In this document: in pieces, positions 21,347 to 29,115 of the stretch | Numbering within the stretch: the stretch's first letter is position 1 | Layout: every line of letters begins with the position of its first letter | The notes under the pieces: generated by a model | Databases searched by the model: none | The model's input: only the letters and a program-made list of their open reading frames with translations | Told to the model about the DNA's origin: nothing | Source of the DNA: Scleroderma bovista | Taxonomy: Eukaryota; Basidiomycota; Agaricomycetes; Boletales; Sclerodermataceae | Assembly: GCA_037178675.1 (NCBI GenBank) | Contig: JAYMGJ010000520.1 | Span: 1 to 29,115, forward strand | Direction of reading: 5' to 3' | Length of the DNA stretch: 29,115 nt | Position numbers and translations under genes: made by a program

Positions 21347-22228
21347 TGACTATCCTTCGCTGCGATCGAGGCCGGGTTGAGTAAAGGAGTACCTTTATGG
21401 ATGTCGTATGTGTACCAAGCTTGGGATCGTGCACTTTCCAGATAGTCCTGGGTTTCTATTTCGTCCTTGATGGATCTGACCCTCGATCTTTGTGTTTGCA
21501 CGGGTACGGTATCATAACATTACCATTATTCGCCTTTGTGTTTGTTCTGACAGAAACTTGCATTGTTGTTGTGTCAGCTAGTTGGGTATTGGTGGGCATG
21601 CAAAGTACTTTGTGTTGGTTCCTGTGCATGATTTAACAAAGTCCCAGAACTCTTGCTTGAAATGCAAAATAGTTCATAGTTGTACCCCTGCATTTGAACC
21701 TGGTTTGCATCCGTGGTTGTGATCCATTCATCACATGAATGTGATGTCATTTCTCACTGTCATAGTCATTCAGTGAAGTAGTTCATGAAGAATTGGAGAA
21801 TACACTGTACTAGTATTGAAGACATGTTCCACTACTGTTTGAAAGGATACATTTTGTTTCATAGGGTAAAGGGTGCAAGCCTCAAGGCAGTCGTATTTCC
21901 TTTCCTGTTTGCTTCGTTTCCGCTTCCGCCTTCCGAATGTCTTATATATTCGAGGGCGTTGCCCACACCACCATCCCCTTCTTTCTCTCTCACTCCCATC
22001 TGCGTCTGCTCTCTGTGTAGCCTCACACATACCAATCCGAGATAATCTCCACGCGCTTGTCCACGTTCACGGCCCAATTGAATTGTCTGTCTCTCTGTGA
22101 ACGGTGAGTTTCCACGCCCACGCTCACTCAATCATCGAGATCGCACACAATATCCCGCCAACGTACACGAAGAAAGGTAAGCGGCAGCTGATTTCGTACC
22201 CATCCACTATTCTGATCTATGATCGATA
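21347..22228. other. Intergenic stretch after the Rho gene
   Basis: No gene seen. TTATATATT at 21942-21950 followed by a C/T-rich run (CCCCTTCTTTCTCTCTCACTCCC) looks like a core promoter pointing right. The only coding-like sequence downstream is the WD40 fragment. Frames on both strands (for example 21770-22030 minus and 21785-22045 plus) arise from the pyrimidine-rich tract. Confidence 0.4.
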
Positions 22229-22420
22229 AGCTGGCACCTCACCAGTTGCATTCTCACCAGATGGAAGGCACATTGTGTCAGGTTCAAGGGATAACACAAT
22301 CCGACTTTGGGATGCACAGACAGGTGTCCTGGCGGGCAGTCCACTTCAAGGCCACACTGACTCAGTCAACTCAGTTGCATTCTCACCTGGTGATGGCGGC
22401 GTCCCCGTTGTAGCGTGTTC
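22229..22420 (+). pseudogene. WD40-repeat fragment
   Basis: One full blade reads [19 protein letters not shown] then [10 protein letters not shown], followed by the start of a second blade, [16 protein letters not shown]. The second blade then loses the motif ([12 protein letters not shown]). A TAA stop lies just before the first blade at about 22226, and the frame ends at 22508. WD40 proteins need several blades to close a propeller, so one and a half cannot fold as a usual one. The sequence type ([15 protein letters not shown]) is that of the large tandem WD40 proteins of Agaricomycetes, from which this is probably a relic. An exon with missing neighbours is the alternative. Confidence 0.8.
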
Positions 22421-22508
22421 ATGCAAGCCTGCTTTCCTCATCATTCAGGTCAGCGAGATTTTTCATTGCCCGTTCGTTATTCATAGTCGCTTTGTAGTTG
22501 GACCATAA

Positions 22509-23480
22509 TGTCGCATCATGCATCAACCACTCCTACTTGACTCTGACCACCATCACGTTGCTGTACTCGTTGAGACTATTTCATACCACTGCGCTTCCTT
22601 ATCTCCTGTATTGCCAGCCAGACTACATAAGTTCCACGTATCGCATGCTACATAATTTTCGCTCTGCACGTCAAATCTGATTTGATCGCTCGTCGAGTAG
22701 TAGTGCAACCAGGACTTCATTGCTGAGCGCTGAGGCTAAGGTTTACGTGTTTCCTCCGAGGAGGTCAAGCCAACGTTTGATCTGTGTTTGTATTTCTCGA
22801 GCGCATGCATATTCTTTCTCTTGAACGATGCACGGTGCCGACCACGAAAGAAGATCGGCAGATTTATAACAAATGCACAGAGAGATAGACTACTGGCACA
22901 GACAAAAGCCACGAACGAGCGAGAGGGAGCAAACGCGCAATCACGGTCCAAGAACATTCTTTTTCTGATATTTGTTGGCTGGATGCTCAGCAGCCAGCTA
23001 CTACAGCCAGCTGCACGACGGGTATACATAACTGCCTCCCACTTAAGCCTCCCGTCCCGTGGAACCTGTGCATTGCACAATACATCGTCCATCTTTAGCG
23101 TGCGGCCGCGACAATAGCCAAGGCTCGGCGATTCCATCCCCAACGTCGTGCCAATCTTCTAAAGCGACACCCATCGACAAAGGAATACAGTCGTTCTTCA
23201 CGGCGAAGGCCAAGTTGAGGCTAAAGCTCTACTATGATTTCAACAGAAGCAAGCGGCTGTCTCTTTCTTCTCTCAGAGACTCTGACCAGCTCGATGCTAT
23301 CACACCTTGTCGAATGTATGAGATTTGCGACTTTACATTCCATTCCAATGGCCCTGTTCCCCCTATCTCAGTGTGCGTACGACTCGCGGAAACAACACCA
23401 CATAATGCACCTGCATTGTCCCATACAACACGGACAGACGAAGCTGACAATCGGCCGTGCTACATGACCAGCTGAGATAG
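22509..23480. other. Stretch with no recognisable gene
   Basis: Open frames of 60-138 codons overlap on both strands. The plus frame 23059-23475 contains a fairly protein-like run (AKLRLKLYYDFNRSKRLSLS...), and the minus frame 22736-23143 overlaps it. Neither has a known motif, and I cannot choose between them. Confidence 0.35.
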
Positions 23481-24360
23481 GGCCCAGCCATGGTGCATCC
23501 CCATGTCATACGAGTGGGCTAATGGTAAGGTGTTTCACCATGCCATATTGGTGGCTCATGGAAAGGTTGTCACCAAGTAATATTGGTGGGCTGACACACT
23601 AGTACACTAGATCAGGATATGGCCTGTGGCAATAGGACCTAATGTGGCAAGGGAGCTGCGGCATGCGGCCAGAGGACTATATGCCACAGATTCAGGCCGA
23701 GGATTGCAGGGGGCTTGCCGCAGCATTTTGGCAAAAGGACGGTAGTAAGTGCTGCAATGCGGCTAGCCTGTGGACGGGAGTCAATAGAAGGGCCTCTGTA
23801 CCAGTGTCCCATGCTTTGCATTTGGCTGTGGTATTGGTGTCCTGTGCTTTGCATTGGGCTGTACCTTTGGTGTCCCTTTCTTGTTGCAGGGCCAGCCAAA
23901 GAAACAGCATCCCGTGCTTTCCAATGGGCTGCATGCATGGTGTACCTTTAAGAATACCCAGCCATGGGATTGGTGTCCCATGACTATGAGTAGGCCCTGG
24001 AGCCAGTTTCATCTATTATGTGCAGGGCACATGGCAACAATAGGTACAATGTCCCATAGCATTAGGTGGGCCCTCAGAAAGGTGTTATCTACCTATATGG
24101 GAGGGCCTTGCAGTACACTTCAAAGTGACAGGCTATGAATGCGGTGTCCCAGAGCATTAAGCAAGCCCTCCTTCTGGGGACACCTAGCTAGATGGGAAGG
24201 CCAGCTGATATGCTTCCCCTTCAGTATGATTGGCCATAATGTTTGGCCTCCCAATATACACAGCAGGCCCTTAGAACTATATCCCTTGTATAAATGTAGG
24301 GCCGGGCATCTGGTCTTCTCTAAAGTAGCAGTAAGCCAGGTGTGGCACGACACAATCGGC
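23481..24360. repeat. Degenerate short repeats, 33-bp and about 75-95-bp periods
   Basis: GTGTCC(C/T) followed by TGCTTTGCATT-GGCTGT recurs at 23804, 23837 and 23870, a period of 33 bases over about three copies. Further on, GTCCCA with AGCATTA or ACTATGA, then a TAGGCCCT/GGGCCCT/AGCCCT block, recurs from 23975, 24051 and 24146. Copies are diverged. No gene is seen. Similar words (GGGCTG, GGTGGGC, TATTGGTGG) fill the rest of the stretch. Confidence 0.65.
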
Positions 24361-24373
24361 ACTACATGGCATT

Positions 24374-24466
24374 GGCAGAACACACTGTCGGCAGAACAAG
24401 GCTGTCAGCAGAACATGTTGTCGGCAGAACAAGGCTGTCAGCAGAACACGACTGTCGGCAGAATTG
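24374..24466 (+). repeat. Tandem array of GGCAGAACAAGGCTGTC-like units
   Basis: About five and a half copies of a 16-17-base unit, (G/A)GCAGAACA followed by a varying 3-6 bases and (T/C)GTC. The units alternate between the GGCAGAAC and AGCAGAAC forms. Copies abut without unique spacers, so this is a minisatellite and not a CRISPR array. Related words continue to about 24560 and, on the other side of the next gene, at 27576-27860. Confidence 0.85.
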
Positions 24467-24559
24467 TTTTTCGGGCAATGTCGGATTTGAACTGACGACA
24501 GCAGCGGCACAACATGTCATCAGCAATCTACCATCGGCATAATAGAATTGCGGCATTAC

Positions 24560-25160
24560 AAGAACAGCACAACATAAATACTGGTAATGGCTGTGCAGCT
24601 ATCGCGCAGGTGCCGCAATACCTTGCCGAGAATCACAAACGTGCTGCAGTAATAGCCGTGCGGCCATCATGCTTGCATGTGCGGCAATATGGGAATGACC
24701 GTGCCGTGTGGCAGTGTCGGCACGGTTGTGGACACCGGCATTTGCCACTGACATACTGGCCGGTGGCAGCCAGGCTGGTGGCTGTGCGAATAAGTACCGC
24801 AATGATAACATTAAATTAATGATGGCCGTACCGCAATGACTGACATGCGGCATTGATCCCTTTCTCAAGCTGCAGCTGTGTTAATACATGCCGCATCGAT
24901 TGTTCCCTGAGAGACACACTCCAAAATAAGGCAAATCATAATGCCGATCCGAGATCCCTTATTATTGTGATGGGACAATGCACTGTGACAGCCAATCACA
25001 AGCAATAGAAACACGGCCATCATGCAATATGAAATGCGGCAGTGTGGTTCATTAGCCAAATTGTTAGGATAATGATTGGTCGGACTTGTGGCTGAATTAT
25101 TAACCTATATTTGATTTAGTCCACTTTGGTGTGCGACCACAATGCAAACATGTTGTGGTG
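24560..25160. other. Repeat-like non-coding stretch upstream of the cysteine-cluster gene
   Basis: Rich in TGCGGCA, GTGCGGC and CGGCAT words scattered in both orientations. No coding sequence is seen; the frames on both strands here are low-complexity. Confidence 0.45.
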
Positions 25161-25168
25161 TGAAATGC

Positions 25169-25177
25169 TTATATAAT
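25169..25177 (+). promoter_or_regulatory. TATA box of the cysteine-cluster gene
   Basis: TTATATAAT lies 90 bases before the ATG at 25267, with a C/T-rich stretch (TTCTTCCTCTCAACC) between. Position and form suit a fungal core promoter. Confidence 0.45.
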
Positions 25178-25266
25178 ACGTTGAACATCCTTCAGGCCGC
25201 ACGGCAATCGGACCCAGTTCTTCCTCTCAACCACTGCTTTACCATTTCCACATCCTTACAGTCTAT

Positions 25267-27347
25267 ATGGAAACTTCAGAAGGTTCTCAGTTCGTCTCCG
25301 CCTCATCCGTTCAAGAGGACGTGTCAACGGCTACGTCCCTCACTGCAGAAGAAGTCGTCGCCCAGGCCGCTGAAATAATTCAAGGCCGGATTGATGGCTT
25401 GAGAAGCACACGGGAGAAGGGTGTATGGTCGGAAGCAGTGTCAACTATCTGGGCCCAGGTGGTGTGTGGCAAATTTATCTGCAATCAATCAACTCACTGA
25501 TTAGGATATGATAGCGCTGGGTCGAGAATGTCCTGCAGGAGTTACCTGCAGGATTCATTATACCGACTATCATCGTTGCTGCCAACCAGTTTATGGAGGC
25601 GCCAGAGGTGATCCTGTCCACAGGGAAGTGGCCTCACTTCCCGGACATCGTTAATGCCACGGACCACGATATCCGGGACCATCCCTGGTTCCAACTAGGC
25701 AAGCCGCAGAAGAAGGTGGACAAGGGAAAGAGGAGAGCGGTAGAGCCGTCGGGGAACAATGCAGTGGCAGGACCATCGGGGGTAAAGGAGACAGAGGTGC
25801 ACGGCAGTCGTGGCCAAGTAGGTGAGCCCAGTGAAACTGAGGACTCACAAGCAGTGCCAGAAGGAAGCCATGCCATCGAGGATGATGAGGTGCCTAGGGG
25901 CCGCAGTCGCAGTCGCAAGCCAAGGAAGCGTGCCCAATCCGTCGCAATGATCAACAGCGACGGTGATGATGAAGAAGCCTCATCGCAACCACGGCCAAAG
26001 CGACCAAGGCCAAACGTTCGCGACATGCAGACACCAGACACAGGCTATGAGTGGGTGGATGACAAGGATCGCTGCATCAAGTGTGTACAGCGAGATCGAC
26101 GGTGTGCAGCGAACCCAGGCCGTGCTTGCTGGCAATGTTGCTGCAGCAAGATTGCATGCAGTATGATGACGGCAGTCAGAGCGAGGTCAAGGTCGCGTTC
26201 ACAAGCACCGAGGAAACCTGCACCGCGTCGGCGTTCACCATCTGCGCCCTCAACGCTCAACCGAGGAAGGTCACAGCGTGCAAAAAGCCAACGTCAGACC
26301 CCGGCACCAGCAGCGGCCAATCCGCCCAGGAAACCAAGTAAGTCGTTCATTATTCGAACAATTTAATATTATTTCTATCGATATTCCATCCAGTTTTTGA
26401 TGGGGTACTGATCAATACTCCAGCATGGCTAGGGAAGACATCGAGGACGGCAAGTCCATCGTCAACGGCCGCCGGCAGTGGCACGAACCCTCCCACAACA
26501 CCGGGAGACAGTACGAATACGTCAAATGTACAAGATCTCGAGGAGGAGGTTGTCCGTTTGAGGGAAAAGCAGGCCGAAACGGAACGAAAGGTGGACGAAG
26601 CGAATGCAAGATTGGCCGTCGCGCTCGGAGAAGTCGCCAGCTTACGGCAGGTGGTTGAAGCGATGTGGGAACAGCTGTTCCCAACACCATCCCACCTTCA
26701 ACGTCCGGCATCGCGGCAGGCATTCGCACCGACACAGCCGGCATCTGACTCAACATGTCCCGAGGTCTTGCAGTGCGCTCACCCCAGTCCGCCAAGCCTG
26801 TTGGCACTAGCGCCTACCACAATGCTGGAAGAAATGGCATCGTCCAACAATCCGTCCCGACATGGCTCGAGCGAGCCGACCGGCACCCATGGTATGCAGG
26901 TTGCGCTGCACAACAATGCCTCAAGTCTGGAGGTGGCAACTCCAGGCTTGGTCAATGAAAGGGGTGCCAGCAAGCCAACTGGTGATAGCTACGACTGGGC
27001 CCCACCAAAAGGTAAGTCTGTCAATTACCAAGCCATGTGCTACTGATCACAAGATTGTGTTGTTGACAGCGATTTGTGATGAAGTGGCCGCAACCATAGA
27101 GACCGGCATTCCGGCAATCGAGGTCAGCCCGCCGGAAGATGGAGATGTTGGGCCGGCATCCGATATGGAGATTGGGAGTTCCGATGCTGATGCTGGGCAT
27201 GATGCCGGTGTGCAAATGGAACGGACTAATTTTCTTTTATCATACCTATGTCTTTTGTACAATTTCTGCTTCCTATTCCATGTATACCATATACATCACA
27301 TTGTAAAGTATATTTATGCATGTAGAGTTGTCCTTGTGAATCATTGA
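25267..27347 (+). CDS. Zn(2)-Cys(6)-like, Arg/Ser-rich, coiled-coil protein of unknown function (4 exons)
   Basis: Exons: 25267-25458, 25515-26337, 26394-27011, 27070-27347, giving 636 residues with matching phases. Residues 1-90 form an acidic, likely folded N-terminal part (TAEEVVAQAAEIIQG; RWVENVLQELPAGF). A charged, Pro/Ser-rich linker with basic patches follows. At 251-279 the cysteines are spaced C-x2-C-x6-C-x7-C-x2-C-x6-C (CIKC...C...CWQC...C), the spacing of fungal binuclear zinc clusters, but it sits mid-protein, not at the N-terminus. Next is an Arg/Ser-rich run (ARSRSRSQAPRK...), then a heptad-like coiled coil at about 384-433 (LEEEVVRLREKQAETERKV...). The last 40 residues are hydrophobic and Tyr/His-rich, so the true end may involve an unseen intron near 27230. 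DNA binding is suggested, not shown. The surrounding arrays point to a repeat or mobile-element setting. Confidence 0.75.
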
Positions 27348-27399
27348 CACAGCCTGAGAACTCTGTCAGAGACATGCCAGTAATGGTCTCAACCACAGC

Positions 27400-28015
27400 C
27401 ATGAATGCATTGCCAATATGTCGCCGGCACATCCCAAATTTACCTGTGGAGTAACTTTTCAACGTTACTGATATACATGAATACCAAGAGCAGGCTAGAT
27501 ATGTCCTACAGATGTAGCTATAATTGCCATGTATGGCGGCATCAAGTATTGGAAGGAGCAACATACTTTTAATCCACTGGCACAACACAATCAGCAGAAC
27601 ATACAAGGGAGAACATACACTCGGCACTGCATCGGCACATACAATCGGCATACAATTGGCACAACCACCAGCGGCATTACATCCATGCCGCTGCAACAGT
27701 GATCAGCACTTGCATAACATTGGCACTTGCAAACCATTCGCACAAGACACTATCGGCACAGCAACATCGGCACAACATACCATCGGCACAACATACCATT
27801 GGCACTACATACTATCGGCACATCACACTTGTGACACAGCACACTATTGGCACTATGTACATGATACTATCCCAATCTTTCGCCGGCAAATGCAAGATTT
27901 ACCTTTGCAGTAATTCTTTGATGTTACCGATATACATAAATAGCAAGAGTATCTATAATTGCCGTGGATGGCGGCATTAGGTGTTGATTGAGGTAACATA
28001 CTGTAATCAGCACAG
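27400..28015 (+). repeat. Two diverged copies of a unit about 459 bp apart
   Basis: The block TCGCCGGCA, then A-TTTACCT, GTAA-TT, GTTAC, GATATACAT and TATAATTGCC-TG-ATGGCGGCAT occurs at about 27421-27540 and again at about 27880-27980. Each copy is followed by GGCAC/AGCAC-rich short repeats. Both copies have the same orientation and are clearly diverged (the first carries about 16 extra bases). No coding sense is seen in either. Confidence 0.75.
27576..27860 (+). repeat. Tandem array of ATCGGCACAACATACC-like units
   Basis: A 15-18-base word, (A/T)(T/C)(C/T)GGCAC-ACA-A, is repeated many times with drift. It is clearest at 27755-27850: ATCGGCACAACATACC, ATCGGCACAACATACC, ATTGGCACTACATACT, ATCGGCACATCACACT. 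Units abut and vary in length. It closely resembles the array at 24374-24560 on the left of the cysteine-cluster gene. It continues more thinly to 28140. Confidence 0.8.
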
Positions 28016-28174
28016 CATTCCATTGGAACATGCATATGGTAGACAATCGGCACACACCCCAGCGGCAGGACATACATTTGTAATACCATCAGCACTTGTA
28101 TAACATCGGCACTTGCCGATACCTTTGGCACAACACACTATCAGCAAATCTTTCCAGTGGTGAGATAAATGAAC

Positions 28175-28183
28175 TATATATGG
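28175..28183 (+). promoter_or_regulatory. TATA box of the proline-rich gene
   Basis: TATATATGG lies about 90 bases before the ATG at 28266, nearly the same distance as the TATA box of the cysteine-cluster gene. A C/T-rich leader (TTCCATTCCACGTCAATTCC) follows. Confidence 0.45.
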
Positions 28184-28265
28184 AAACCATTATTATATAA
28201 TCATTCAATTGTGATTTCCATTCCACGTCAATTCCATCTTGTCAACTTGCATCTTTGCTACCACT

Positions 28266-29115
28266 ATGCCACCTAAGTCTGTCAGATTTGATAGCGCAAG
28301 TCCGCGGAAATTGAGTGAGTAATTTCTCTCCTCTGAGCTGATCTGCATGACATCGTTATCAGCCATTCCTGCACTGCCAGTGTGGCACCCGCCTCCATCC
28401 ATTGTCGATGAACGCCTGCCATCAAGCATGGACTGGATGCCACCCTCTCCCCCACGCCACGGGATGCGCACAGGTGAAACAAATGTGTCTGTGAGGAACA
28501 ACAATGCAATGTCTGGGGACAGCAACAGACAAGCAACAGCGGCAAACAACCAGTTGCCGGCCCCCTCGCAATCAGCTCCGATCAACCTCCCTGGCCCTTC
28601 AGCACACGAGATGCGTGCAGCAACCCCCACGACTAGATCCCAGGCTTGGATGCCACCGTCGCCTCCAATCGCTGCCAGTTCATCCAATGTGCCGTCTACC
28701 CTCACCATTCGGTCGCAGGCATCAATGCCACCCCCGGCAGCAATGCCAGCTACCCCATCGGTTCGGCCATCATCCCAAGGCACCCAACCGCAAGCATGGA
28801 TGCCACCGTCGCCATCCCCCACGATGGCCGCATGGATCCCGCCCTCTCCAGTGCACGTGCCACGTATTGGGACGTCATCCCCATCAATGCCGGCATCCTC
28901 AGTCCCGGCATCACCGTCCAGCCCGGCATCACCATCCAGCCCGGCATCGCCATTGCTCCCGGCATCGCCATTGCTCCCGGCATCGCCATCGAGCCCGGCA
29001 TCGCTATCTAGCCCGGCATCAAGCCAGCGGATTCCCACCTCCCCAATGGAGGCAGAATCATCTCCTGAGGCTGTATCTGGATCGCATGCACGATTCCGGG
29101 AACACGTGCATGCAG
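28266..29115 (+). CDS. Proline/serine-rich protein with PASPSS repeats, 3' end outside the window
   Basis: Exon 1 is 28266-28314 (MPPKSVRFDSASPRKL), the intron 28315-28362 is GTGAGT...CAG, and exon 2 starts at 28363 and stays open to the window edge, so about 267 residues are visible. The start has a short basic motif. Then comes a WHPPPSIVDERLPSSMDWMPPSPP segment, and a long disordered part with AWMPPSPP repeated at least twice. Next are about seven copies of the six-residue repeat P-A-S-P-(S/L)-(S/L), coded by 28904-29025. After the repeat the composition turns more ordinary (MEAESSPEAVSGSHARFREHVHA), so a folded domain may follow. I know of no function. A 277-codon antisense frame (28205-29038) is a by-product of the repeats. 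The TATA box and intron support the plus strand. Confidence 0.65.
28904..29025 (+). repeat. 18-bp coding minisatellite in the proline-rich gene
   Basis: CCCGGCATCGCCATTGCT-like units repeat about 6.7 times in a strict 18-base period, with changes mainly at a few positions (CACCGTCCAG, CACCATCCAG, CGCCATTGCT twice, CGCCATCGAG, CGCTATCTAG). The period is a multiple of three, so the frame is kept and the protein repeat is six residues long. Confidence 0.9.

Noticed and set aside
24374..24560. CRISPR-like array
   Set aside because: Units abut with no unique spacers, the period drifts, and the setting is a eukaryotic intron-rich genome.
27226..27696. A 156-codon minus-strand gene
   Set aside because: It runs antisense through the end of the cysteine-cluster gene and into the short-unit repeats, and has no domain.
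28205..29038. A 277-codon minus-strand protein with DGDAGLDGDAG-like repeats
   Set aside because: It is the antisense of the PASPSS minisatellite. The plus strand has a TATA box, a start codon, a clean intron and an open frame over the same DNA, with protein-like sequence outside the repeat.

Overview
The window reads as nuclear DNA of a filamentous basidiomycete, most likely an Agaricomycete. The genes are broken by many introns of about 45-70 bases, some exons are only 7-21 nt long, and the gene content fits this group: a fungal-type sesquiterpene synthase, a Rho2-like GTPase, a WD40 fragment, and proline-rich and cysteine-cluster proteins embedded in repeats. An ectomycorrhizal Boletales-like genome is my guess only. 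All confidently recognised genes lie on the + strand.

Layout. 1-1340 holds no gene I can name. 1485-2540 is a complete eight-exon mitochondrial Mn superoxide dismutase, with three CCAAT boxes upstream and one GC-AG intron. 2541-6140 looks empty. 6269-7708 is a complete nine-exon sesquiterpene synthase whose two metal-binding motifs can both be read across splice junctions. 7709-13200 is about 5.5 kb without a supportable gene.

13213-20448 is a tandem duplication of a 3.5-3.7 kb unit. Each unit carries an intact six-exon long-chain acyl-CoA synthetase (687 codons in both copies, with all exon lengths identical) plus the 5' part of the adjacent Rho GTPase gene. Only the second Rho start runs on into a full gene (20016-21346). 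The first is a decayed stub (16326-16716) trapped between the two synthetase copies. The right breakpoint lies inside an intron of the Rho gene.

21347-25160 holds a decayed WD40 fragment and then a repeat-rich stretch with short degenerate tandem arrays. 25267-27347 is a four-exon gene for a protein with a Zn(2)-Cys(6)-spaced cysteine cluster, an Arg/Ser-rich region and a coiled coil. Arrays of similar short motifs lie on both sides of it. At the right edge, from 28266 and running off the window, is a proline/serine-rich protein with an 18-bp coding repeat. Its frame is open to the edge and is overlain by a long antisense open frame.

The genes do not form one pathway. The SOD, terpene synthase, acyl-CoA synthetase and Rho genes are ordinary chromosomal genes. 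The right-hand 5.5 kb looks like accessory, repeat-associated DNA. Exon models were built by hand from splice-site consensus and family conservation, without transcript evidence.
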